Shown in pieces: positions 7,124-12,437 of a stretch of 12,437 nt of DNA (the first letter of the stretch is position 1; each line of letters starts with the position of its first letter). The stretch is from Clostridia bacterium (lineage in GTDB: Bacteria > Bacillota > Clostridia > Oscillospirales > Acutalibacteraceae). The position numbers and the translations under genes are program-made. Where the stretch lies: contig JAFWRV010000107.1 in the NCBI GenBank assembly GCA_017519685.1, positions 1-12,437 on the forward strand, read 5' to 3'. The notes under the pieces are model-generated. The model was not told where the DNA came from. It was given only the letters and a program-made list of their open reading frames with translations, and searched no databases.

Positions 7124-8218
7124 TTGAAACTGGGTATCGTCGGACTTCCTAATGTAGGAAAAAGTACACTTTTCAACGCCATTACAAATGCCGGTGCTCA
7201 GAGCGCCAATTATGCTTTCTGCACAATAGAGCCGAATGTCGGAGTCGTTAATGTTCCGGATGAAAGACTTGACAAACTCGCAGAGCTCTACAACCCGAAA
7301 AAAGTAACACCGGCGTTCATTGAATTTGTTGATATCGCGGGCCTTGTCAAAGGAGCTTCAAAAGGTGAAGGTCTCGGAAACAAATTTCTTTCTCATATAA
7401 GAGAAGTTGATGCGATAATTCACGTTGTCAGATGCTTTGAGGACGATGATATAGTTCATGTTGACGCTACAATCGACCCTGCAAGAGACATTGAAACAAT
7501 CAACCTTGAGCTCATATTCTCGGATATAGAGATGGTTGACCGCAGAATCGACAGAGTATCAAAAGCGTTAAAGGGAGATAAAACTCTCGCGGATGAGCTG
7601 TCTTTTCTCAAGAAGTTAAAAGAATCGCTTGAAAGCAACATTCCCGCGAGAAATATTGAATGTGATGAAAATGAAAAAGCGTGGCTCAGGGAAATAGCAT
7701 TGCTGACGGCAAAGCCGGTTATATACGCCTGCAATATGAGCGAGAATGACTTTACAGACGGCATTGATAATAACAAGCATTATCAGAAAGTTCTTGAAAT
7801 TGCAAAAGCCGAAGGAAGCGAGGTTCTTCCGATATGCGCCGAGCTTGAAGCGGAAATCGCGTCTCTTGATAAAGAAGAAAAAGAAATGTTCCTGTCGGAG
7901 CTCGGAGTTGAAAGCGGCGGTCTTGACCTGCTTGTCAAAAAAAGTTATGCTCTTCTCGGTCTGATATCGTTTCTGACATCCGGACCCGATGAATGCAGAG
8001 CGTGGACCATTACAAAAGGAACAAAAGCGCCTCAGGCAGCCGGAAAAATCCACACAGACTTTGAAAGAGGATTTATCAGAGCCGAAGTAATTGACTTTGA
8101 TACTCTTATTGAACTCGGTTCCATGACAGCGGCAAAAGAAAAAGGCCTTGTCCGAAGCGAAGGAAAAGAATACGTAATGAAAGACGGCGACGTCGTTTTA
8201 TTCAGATTCAATGTATAA
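7124..8218 (+). CDS. ychF: Redox/ribosome-associated ATPase YchF (OLA1 family)
   Basis: The start is the TTG at 7124, which gives [14 protein letters not shown], the conserved N terminus of the family, and a 364-residue protein (E. coli YchF is 363). An in-frame TTG at 7106 would add six residues and lacks a site, while AAGAG (7111-7115) sits 8 nt before 7124. The G domain has the P loop GLPNVGKS (7-14), [14 protein letters not shown] (70-83), and NMSE (204-207) in place of NKxD, the change that makes YchF prefer ATP over GTP. A coiled region covers about 130-175. A C-terminal TGS domain spans about 280-362, with [12 protein letters not shown] and [16 protein letters not shown]. YchF is a cytosolic P-loop protein linked to ribosomes and to oxidative-stress responses. 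The downstream membrane protein starts 12 nt after its stop and uses a ribosome site that overlaps the stop, so they are probably co-translated. Confidence 0.97.
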   Translation: MKLGIVGLPNVGKSTLFNAITNAGAQSANYAFCTIEPNVGVVNVPDERLDKLAELYNPKKVTPAFIEFVDIAGLVKGASKGEGLGNKFLSHIREVDAIIHVVRCFEDDDIVHVDATIDPARDIETINLELIFSDIEMVDRRIDRVSKALKGDKTLADELSFLKKLKESLESNIPARNIECDENEKAWLREIALLTAKPVIYACNMSENDFTDGIDNNKHYQKVLEIAKAEGSEVLPICAELEAEIASLDKEEKEMFLSELGVESGGLDLLVKKSYALLGLISFLTSGPDECRAWTITKGTKAPQAAGKIHTDFERGFIRAEVIDFDTLIELGSMTAAKEKGLVRSEGKEYVMKDGDVVLFRFNV

Positions 8219-8229
8219 GGAGAATGATA

Positions 8230-8994
8230 ATGGAAAAGAAATCATTTATTGAAAAAAAGGGATTTGCGGTCATTGCCCTGATTTTCGGAATTTTCGGTTT
8301 GCTTTTAATGGCTCATCATATCTTCAGTTATGAGAATATCCTCAGACCTTTCATGGACTATCTTATTGAAAACAGCATTATCACAAACGATAAAAGCGGT
8401 CTGACATTTCTCAGGATGTTTACCAACGAATCAAACATATTTGTTGATTGTTATCTTATTCTTTACGCTTTGGGAATATTCGGCAGTAAAAAGCTTTATA
8501 AATTCACTCATAACGAAATACTGAGGGGCGCAATCACACTTAATATCGCTGTAACAGGTATCATTTATTTCACCGTTCTTCTCCCTCAAAGCGCATCATT
8601 CCCGACTGAAATAAACGGTGTCAGCACCGGCGGAATGTGGTTCTCAAACGTAGTTAACTATTGGGATCATCTCGTTACCCCCGTATTCTTTACCGCGTTC
8701 TGGTTTTTCCCGGTCGTTAAAGAAAAAATGCCGGTTGTTAAAAGCGCGCTCAAGTATCTCATCTACCCTATTCTTTATTTTATTATGTGCATAATCATGG
8801 GAGCGAATGACGGTTTCTATCCCTATCCGTTCCTCAACGGCAAACAGATGTGGAATATCCTTTTTGCCGATAAACCGTACAGTTCCGCCGGAGGAGTTCT
8901 GCTTCTTGCCGCGGTAGTAATTGTTTTATCCGGAGTATTCTTCGGCGTCGGTTGTGCTTTAAACGCAATTCACAACAAAAGAGTTAAGAAATAA
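8230..8994 (+). CDS. Pr6Pr-like (FAR-17a/AIG1-related) six-helix membrane protein
   Basis: The start is ATG 8230, 7 nt after GGAG (8219-8222); the in-frame ATG at 8224 is only 1 nt from that site. The 254-residue product has about six hydrophobic segments: near 11-30, 67-85, 100-119, 143-163, 172-192 and 221-243. Features match the Pr6Pr family, which is distantly related to the eukaryotic AIG1/ADTRP proteins: RMFTNESNIF (62-71, family pattern FTxxSN), LRGAITLNIAVTGIIYF (98-114), WDHLVTP (145-151), a YLIYPILYF segment and YPYPFLN (197-203). Thr65 and His147 fall where the AIG1/ADTRP catalytic Thr and His would be, suggesting but not proving lipid ester hydrolysis. It follows ychF by 12 nt and is ended by the hairpin at 9012-9044. 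Family assignment is from remembered pattern, not from a search. Confidence 0.65.
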   Translation: MEKKSFIEKKGFAVIALIFGIFGLLLMAHHIFSYENILRPFMDYLIENSIITNDKSGLTFLRMFTNESNIFVDCYLILYALGIFGSKKLYKFTHNEILRGAITLNIAVTGIIYFTVLLPQSASFPTEINGVSTGGMWFSNVVNYWDHLVTPVFFTAFWFFPVVKEKMPVVKSALKYLIYPILYFIMCIIMGANDGFYPYPFLNGKQMWNILFADKPYSSAGGVLLLAAVVIVLSGVFFGVGCALNAIHNKRVKK

Positions 8995-9011
8995 TCGAAT
9001 CAATAAGAAAA

Positions 9012-9044
9012 CGGGCAGTTCGGATTGAACTGCCCGGATTTTTT
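9012..9044. terminator. Bidirectional intrinsic terminator between ychF-Pr6Pr and the cyclophilin gene
   Basis: A perfect 10-bp stem, CGGGCAGTTC (9012-9021) and GAACTGCCCG (9027-9036), encloses a 5-nt loop. On the plus strand it is followed by GATTTTTT; on the minus strand by TTTTCTTATT. It therefore serves both converging units. The cyclophilin stop codon (9043-9045) overlaps the plus-strand T run. Confidence 0.9.
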
Positions 9045-9636
9045 ACACTGTTTCAATTGTAATACCTGTTATTTTAATATCCTCAAGAGGCTTATCGGAA
9101 GCGTCTTTTTTCACCGAAGCTATATTATCAACAACGTCCATTCCCTCAAAAACCTGACCGAAAACGGTGTGTCTGAAATCAAGCCAGGGTGTTCCGCCGA
9201 TTGTTTTATAATCTTCAACTGTTTCGGGCGGGAAAGAATCGGGTATATCTTTCATCTGCTCAATAAAGCCCGGATCGCAGTCGTGAAGCTGAACAATGAA
9301 AAACTGACTGCCGTTTGTACCGGGACCCGCGTTTGCCATTGAAAGAGCTCCGCAGAGATTATGATAGTCCGGATGAAATTCATCTTCAAACGGTCTTCCC
9401 CAGATGCTTTCTCCTCCCCTGCCTGTACCGGTAGGATCTCCGCCCTGAATCATAAAATTCTCAATTACGCGATGAAAAATAATGCCGTCATAATAACCTT
9501 TTTCCGCAAGCCCCGTAAAGTTTTCAACTGCTTTGGGCGCGGCTTCGGGGAACAAAAGCACTTTAATATCACCCATTGTGGTTCTGATTGTTGCTGTTTT
9601 GTCACCCGGAACGGGTTTTCTGGTCTGATTGCTCAT
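9043..9636 (-). CDS. Cyclophilin-type peptidyl-prolyl cis-trans isomerase
   Basis: This is a complete 197-residue cytosolic protein with no signal peptide. It catalyses cis-trans isomerisation of X-Pro bonds during protein folding. Active-site motifs are all present: FHRVI with Arg56, [15 protein letters not shown] (61-75, with Met62 and Gln64), [17 protein letters not shown] (97-113, with Gln111 and Phe113), and [12 protein letters not shown] (151-162, with Trp151 and His156 equivalent to CypA Trp121 and His126). An insert of about 25 residues (118-148) before WLD, missing from CypA, is common in Clostridia homologues. AGGAGG lies 5 nt before the ATG and overlaps the stop of the upstream gene (TAAGGAGGATAATATG), so translation is probably coupled to it. 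Confidence 0.95.
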   Translation of the reverse strand: MSNQTRKPVPGDKTATIRTTMGDIKVLLFPEAAPKAVENFTGLAEKGYYDGIIFHRVIENFMIQGGDPTGTGRGGESIWGRPFEDEFHPDYHNLCGALSMANAGPGTNGSQFFIVQLHDCDPGFIEQMKDIPDSFPPETVEDYKTIGGTPWLDFRHTVFGQVFEGMDVVDNIASVKKDASDKPLEDIKITGITIETV

Positions 9637-9646
9637 ATTATCCTCC

Positions 9647-10648
9647 TTAACCGTGAATATTATCTGTCAATATTATTTTACCGTCATCGGTAAACGATGC
9701 AATAATTCCGTTATAGTCATAAGTTCCGTAAAACGGAACATGCGCGTACATCGTCAGATTCCATTTTACATTCGGATAAACTTTTCCCTGCAAATTGGGT
9801 ATAATCGCGACATCGGGTGTTATTTCTTTAAGAAAAGACATTGAGGATGAACCGTAATAACCGTGATGCCCGACTTTAAGTAAATCACAATGTCCGACTT
9901 TGCCAATCAGCTTGTCTTCAACTCCGGACGGTCGCGTAATATCAGCGGCGAGGAATGCCGATTTACCGTTTTTTTCAACTTTAATTCCAATGCTTGACGA
10001 GTTTTCGCCTTTTCCTTTAAGGTCTTCATAATATCCGGTATTGTAAAGCGTCAGATTAAAATCGCCGAACTTTATATTATCGGGAATATTCTGCACGAGA
10101 TTGACACCGTTGGATTTAACGGCATTAATTATATTGTCATATGACTTCTGAAGTCCCCAATCGGTTACCTCAAAATCCTTATCCATATCGGGATTATATT
10201 CTTTAAAATACGCTGTTTTGATTATTATATCCTTGTCGTTGACAATAGCTTCAAAGTTGCCGACGTGGTCATAGTGATAATGAGTGCCGAGAATAAAATC
10301 AAGATACACTTTTCCGTCTTTTCCCGAAGCCGCTTTTTTTATATAATCGATAACCTGCTTCTGATATCCGCGGTAAGGATTCTTTCTTCTCGGATTGAAA
10401 TCGCCTTCACCGGAATCTACCAGGGCAAAGTGTCCGTTGCTTTCAAGCATAATACAGTCGGAGTTTGCCGTATTAAGAAAATGAATACGGTCATCGCCGT
10501 TTTTATAAGAAAAATCTTCATTTTCAGGCATATATTTTTTTGAATAATTATTGCCTATAACAACCGTAATTATATCAAGAATAAATATTAAAGCCATCAG
10601 AGGAACTATAATCCAGGTGGCTATCTTTTTTGCTTTTTGTTTTTTCAT
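9647..10648 (-). CDS. Membrane-anchored ComEC-like metallo-beta-lactamase-fold hydrolase
   Basis: The 333-residue product has a lysine-rich N terminus and one membrane segment (about 11-33), with the rest predicted outside the cell. The catalytic domain starts with [16 protein letters not shown] (55-70) and LVDSG (76-80). It has the metal-binding motif THYHYDHVG (His123, His125, Asp127, His128), NSSSIGIKV (216-224), the Asp ligand in LAADI (Asp236), and [12 protein letters not shown] (258-269). The NSSS and KVGHHG-SSS pattern is that of the ComEC/Rec2 C-terminal domain; here it stands alone, without the competence channel. The substrate (nucleic acid or phosphodiester) is inferred from family only. 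The start is supported by GGAG (complement of 10657-10660). The cyclophilin gene follows after 10 nt, which fits an exported-protein or folding context but is no proof. Confidence 0.85.
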   Translation of the reverse strand: MKKQKAKKIATWIIVPLMALIFILDIITVVIGNNYSKKYMPENEDFSYKNGDDRIHFLNTANSDCIMLESNGHFALVDSGEGDFNPRRKNPYRGYQKQVIDYIKKAASGKDGKVYLDFILGTHYHYDHVGNFEAIVNDKDIIIKTAYFKEYNPDMDKDFEVTDWGLQKSYDNIINAVKSNGVNLVQNIPDNIKFGDFNLTLYNTGYYEDLKGKGENSSSIGIKVEKNGKSAFLAADITRPSGVEDKLIGKVGHCDLLKVGHHGYYGSSSMSFLKEITPDVAIIPNLQGKVYPNVKWNLTMYAHVPFYGTYDYNGIIASFTDDGKIILTDNIHG

Positions 10649-10785
10649 CTTTTATCTCCGGATAAAAATATCTTTGATATTTTATCATAATCATTTTAAA
10701 TTTACCATACTTTTTAAAAAATACTTGTGAATTTCCTTTATTTAATGTAAAATACTAATTATCAATAATTAAGGAAGAAAATATT
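10649..10785. promoter_or_regulatory. Divergent control region between the MBL-fold gene and the SulP-like gene
   Basis: On the plus strand there is a clear promoter: TTGTGA (10725-10730), 17-nt spacer, TAAAAT (10748-10753). A 16-bp dyad, TAATTATCAATAATTA (10756-10771), covers the expected start point and touches the ribosome site AAGGAAG (10771-10777). On the minus side, a near-perfect dyad GATAAAAATATC-TTT-GATATTTTATC (10661-10686; 11 paired bases, one bulged A) lies directly before the ribosome site of the MBL-fold gene. Its overlapping -10 candidates (complements of 10679-10684 and 10684-10689) have no good -35. Confidence 0.55.
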
Positions 10786-11955
10786 TTGAATAAAGAATCC
10801 ATTAAAACATCGGCGGGAAATATAATATACAAGACGACACTGCTTTCAGCGATTGCTTTAAGTATCGGCGCCTGTTCGGGCATCGGAACAGGAGCCGCTG
10901 CTGTTTCATCAGTAACTGCCGCTCTGTTCTGCGCGGTCACTCCGGAAATATCTTTATTTCCTGTTTTGCTCAATTTTCTTATACAGTCTTATATAGTAAA
11001 TACGGTCGGTTATACGGGCGCTTTTGTTGCAATACTTATGTGCTCTGTTTACGCATTTTTTCTGTTGAAAAGCAAAAAAACGATAAACGCGCTTAAACTG
11101 CCGGAAATCAAAGCGCCGCTTATGCTTGCGACAGCCCTTTCAGTTACCGTTCTTATCACAACTTATTATTTCGGAATAGGCGCAGCGGGAAATACGGTAC
11201 CGGAGATGTTCAAAGATTACCGCTCACTCGGATTTCATCCAAACTGGCGCGGAATTCTTTACGGCACAATTGTAATGGTAATAATGATTACATTTCCCAG
11301 AAAATTCAAAAAGGGCTCCCGGATTTTCAGCGCCGCGTTTGCCGCAATCATTTTTACATACATTCTTAATCTGCTGCTGATACCGGCAGGGACAGTCAGC
11401 CCTATTGAATTTACAGGCGAGCCCGGATATGCTATTTTTAACGGATTCAATTTCGAGGAATTATCAGCATTCGGGAATATTATGACCGTAATTACCGGCT
11501 CGTTCGCGATGGCTGTTACGGTAATGATTACCGGAAACAGAAACAAAGCCAGCGGAGAAAACTCATTATATGATTCGTTATATATTCTGTTAAATTCAGT
11601 GAACGGATGGTTTTTCACAAGTAAAGTTTCTTTAAAAAACAAAAAGCAGTTTATTGAAGGACTTATAAGCGCCGTTCTTATAGCATTGATAATGTTTGTA
11701 ACAAAGGGTTTTGAAAGACTCCCGCTCGCTTCCTGCGCGGTGGTTCTGATTGTCGGAGCGTGGCAAAGCGTTGAATGGGGAATGATAAAAAAATCATTCT
11801 CATCCCCTGTTTCAATTATTGTTTTTACAGTCTTACTTGTATTATCTATTCTTCTTACACCGGTTATCGGCGTAGCTGCCGCCTTCATATACGCTGTTTC
11901 AAAATCAAATTCATTGACAATACAGCCGGAATTTGAATATAACGTCAATTCATAA
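10786..11955 (+). CDS. SulP-like (SLC26-related) permease core without a STAS domain
   Basis: The start is TTG 10786, 8 nt after AAGGAAG (10771-10777); no suitable ATG is near. The 389-residue product is almost all hydrophobic, with about 11-13 possible membrane segments. Resemblance to SulP anion transporters is clearest at GYTGAFVAIL (75-84; family pattern GPTGAFVxI), at RLPLASCAVVLIVGAWQSVEW (311-331; pattern IPLAALAxILIVVAW) and in the last helices. The middle is diverged, and the usual asparagine/glycine-rich G-x-x-N-x-x-x-G-x-x-P block with the SRS that follows it is not recognisable (only LNSVNGWF, 269-276). The protein stops soon after the last helix, so the C-terminal STAS domain typical of SulP is absent. 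Substrate unknown; a sulfate role should not be assumed. An NCS2 (UraA-type) permease, which shares the fold, is the main alternative. It appears monocistronic. Confidence 0.55.
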   Translation: MNKESIKTSAGNIIYKTTLLSAIALSIGACSGIGTGAAAVSSVTAALFCAVTPEISLFPVLLNFLIQSYIVNTVGYTGAFVAILMCSVYAFFLLKSKKTINALKLPEIKAPLMLATALSVTVLITTYYFGIGAAGNTVPEMFKDYRSLGFHPNWRGILYGTIVMVIMITFPRKFKKGSRIFSAAFAAIIFTYILNLLLIPAGTVSPIEFTGEPGYAIFNGFNFEELSAFGNIMTVITGSFAMAVTVMITGNRNKASGENSLYDSLYILLNSVNGWFFTSKVSLKNKKQFIEGLISAVLIALIMFVTKGFERLPLASCAVVLIVGAWQSVEWGMIKKSFSSPVSIIVFTVLLVLSILLTPVIGVAAAFIYAVSKSNSLTIQPEFEYNVNS

Positions 11956-11981
11956 AACCGTATGCCTTTAAGTTAAAAACC

Positions 11982-12012
11982 AAGCCGCGGAACAATTAAT
12001 GTTCCGCGGCTT
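11982..12012. terminator. Terminator hairpin after the SulP-like gene
   Basis: A perfect 13-bp GC-rich stem, AAGCCGCGGAACA (11982-11994) and TGTTCCGCGGCTT (12000-12012), closes a 5-nt loop 26 nt after the stop codon. On the plus strand the tail is only ATTGTAG, poor in T. On the minus strand it is followed by GGTTTTTAAC, a usable T run. It may once have been a stronger bidirectional terminator. Confidence 0.8.
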
Positions 12013-12024
12013 ATTGTAGTGTAA

Positions 12025-12047
12025 AACCACACGTTAGACGTGTGGTT
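12025..12047 (+). repeat. Subterminal hairpin of the IS200-type left end
   Basis: A perfect 10-bp stem, AACCACACGT (12025-12034) and ACGTGTGGTT (12038-12047), closes a 3-nt TAG loop. In IS200/IS605 elements TnpA recognises such a single-stranded hairpin and cuts a few nucleotides 5' of it. It lacks a T tail, so it is not a terminator. Confidence 0.75.
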
Positions 12048-12079
12048 CGGGAAAGATTAATCGTTGAGCAAATAAAAAA

Positions 12080-12133
12080 CTCCTTGTAAAATAGAGTTGC
12101 GGTCTGCCAACTGCAACAAAATAAAACAAGGAG
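12080..12133 (+). promoter_or_regulatory. tnpA leader fold that masks the ribosome site
   Basis: CTCCTTGT (12080-12087) is the exact complement of ACAAGGAG (12126-12133), which contains the tnpA Shine-Dalgarno site (AAGGAGG, 12128-12134). A second small stem, GTTGC (12096-12100) with GCAAC (12113-12117), lies inside. Pairing would hide the ribosome site and keep transposase synthesis low, as described for the IS200 tnpA leader. Confidence 0.6.
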
Positions 12134-12141
12134 GTCATTAA

Positions 12142-12437
12142 ATGGGAATTAATGACATAAACAGGTTATCACACACGAAATGGAATTGTAAATACCATAT
12201 TGTATTTGCACCGAAATACAGGAGGAAGATATTTTTTGGAGAGAAGAAAAGGGAAATAGGAAAAATATTGAGGCAGTTATGGGAATGGAAAGGAGAGAAA
12301 ATAGTAGAGGCAGAAGTGTGCCCTGACCATGTGCATATGCTGTTGGAAATACCGCCGAAGTATTCGATATCGAGTTTTATGGGATATCTCAAGGGAAAAA
12401 GCAGCACAATGCTTTATGAGCAATTCGGCGAATTAAA
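12142..12437 (+). CDS. tnpA: IS200-type Y1 (HUH) transposase TnpA, 5' part
   Basis: The ATG at 12142 follows AAGGAGG by 7 nt. The frame is open for 98 codons to the right edge; the family is about 130-155 residues, so the last third is missing. The protein begins with a WNCKYHIVFAPKYRR segment (14-28) typical of the family and has the HUH metal-binding motif as DHVHM (62-66, His63 and His65). SSFMGYLKGKSS (77-88) is the start of the helix that precedes the catalytic tyrosine, which lies off the window. TnpA cuts and joins single-stranded DNA at hairpin-marked ends. Isoleucine is mostly encoded by ATA and AGG codons occur, unlike the neighbouring genes, consistent with recent arrival. Confidence 0.92.
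   Translation, partial: MGINDINRLSHTKWNCKYHIVFAPKYRRKIFFGEKKREIGKILRQLWEWKGEKIVEAEVCPDHVHMLLEIPPKYSISSFMGYLKGKSSTMLYEQFGEL

Larger units (their letters stand above)
12013..12437 (+). mobile_element. Left end of an IS200/IS605-type insertion sequence (truncated by window edge)
   Basis: The element is recognised from its Y1 transposase gene together with a subterminal hairpin in front of it. These elements have no terminal inverted repeats and make no target duplication, so the exact left end cannot be fixed; it should lie between the terminator stem (ends 12012) and the hairpin (starts 12025). The right end, and any tnpB accessory nuclease gene, lie beyond the window. Confidence 0.8.

Noticed and set aside
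7616..8053. Minus-strand ORF of 145 residues inside ychF
   Set aside because: It is antisense to highly conserved YchF codons, including the TGS domain, and has no start signals.
11259..11948. Long minus-strand ORF (229 residues) opposite the SulP-like gene
   Set aside because: It is a shadow frame of a hydrophobic coding region; the plus strand has the promoter, ribosome site, terminator and family motifs.
12025..12047. The 10-bp stem with TAG loop as a second terminator or CRISPR repeat
   Set aside because: There is no T tract after it and no repeated copy; its position before tnpA fits an IS200-type end.
11956..12141. A hidden small gene or RNA between the SulP-like gene and tnpA
   Set aside because: The stretch is accounted for by the terminator, the IS end hairpin and the tnpA leader, and no start with a ribosome site was seen in it.
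12138..12407. Minus-strand ORF of 89 residues opposite tnpA
   Set aside because: It overlaps tnpA and its ribosome site; tnpA has the HUH motif and a strong start.

Overview
The window looks like a chromosomal stretch from a low-to-moderate GC Gram-positive anaerobe, most likely an uncultured Clostridia/Oscillospirales-type bacterium. The reasons are strong AGGAGG-type ribosome sites, several TTG starts, short intergenic gaps, a Clostridia-style cyclophilin with an insert before its WLD motif, a lone KdpD-type UspA-like protein, and an IS200-type transposon. The taxonomic placement is inference; no marker gene was compared.

Layout. (1) On the minus strand, 1-2206 holds a methionine/one-carbon pair, metF followed 13 nt later by a cobalamin-dependent methionine synthase gene (metH) that runs off the left edge. 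(2) Divergent from metF, at 2327-2767 (+), is a small UspA-fold protein. Its 3' end overlaps that of the converging recG, and its probable terminator lies inside recG. (3) On the minus strand, 6990-2754 is a tight three-gene unit: tcdA (tRNA t6A cyclisation), a family-5 solute-binding lipoprotein, and recG. The first junction has a 2-nt gap and the second a 1-nt TAATG overlap. (4) Divergent from tcdA, at 7124-8994 (+), are ychF (TTG start) and a Pr6Pr/AIG1-like membrane protein, ended by a bidirectional terminator. (5) On the minus strand, 10648-9043 holds a membrane-anchored ComEC-like metallo-beta-lactamase-fold protein followed by a cyclophilin. (6) On the plus strand, 10786-11955 is a SulP-like permease with no STAS domain (TTG start), followed by a hairpin terminator. 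(7) From about 12011 to the right edge is the left end of an IS200/IS605-type element: a subterminal hairpin, a leader that can mask its own ribosome site, and a truncated tnpA.

Most genes are housekeeping and the window is largely ordinary chromosome. The parts worth a second look are non-coding or divergent: a terminator written into recG codons; perfect or near-perfect AT-rich dyads on or next to five start regions; a near-leaderless tcdA promoter; the anti-Shine-Dalgarno leader of tnpA and the placement of the IS at a terminator tail; the STAS-less SulP-like permease; and a bacterial Pr6Pr protein that keeps the Thr and His expected of the AIG1/ADTRP lipid hydrolases. I see no CRISPR array, tRNA, rRNA or phage module, and no multi-gene defence system.
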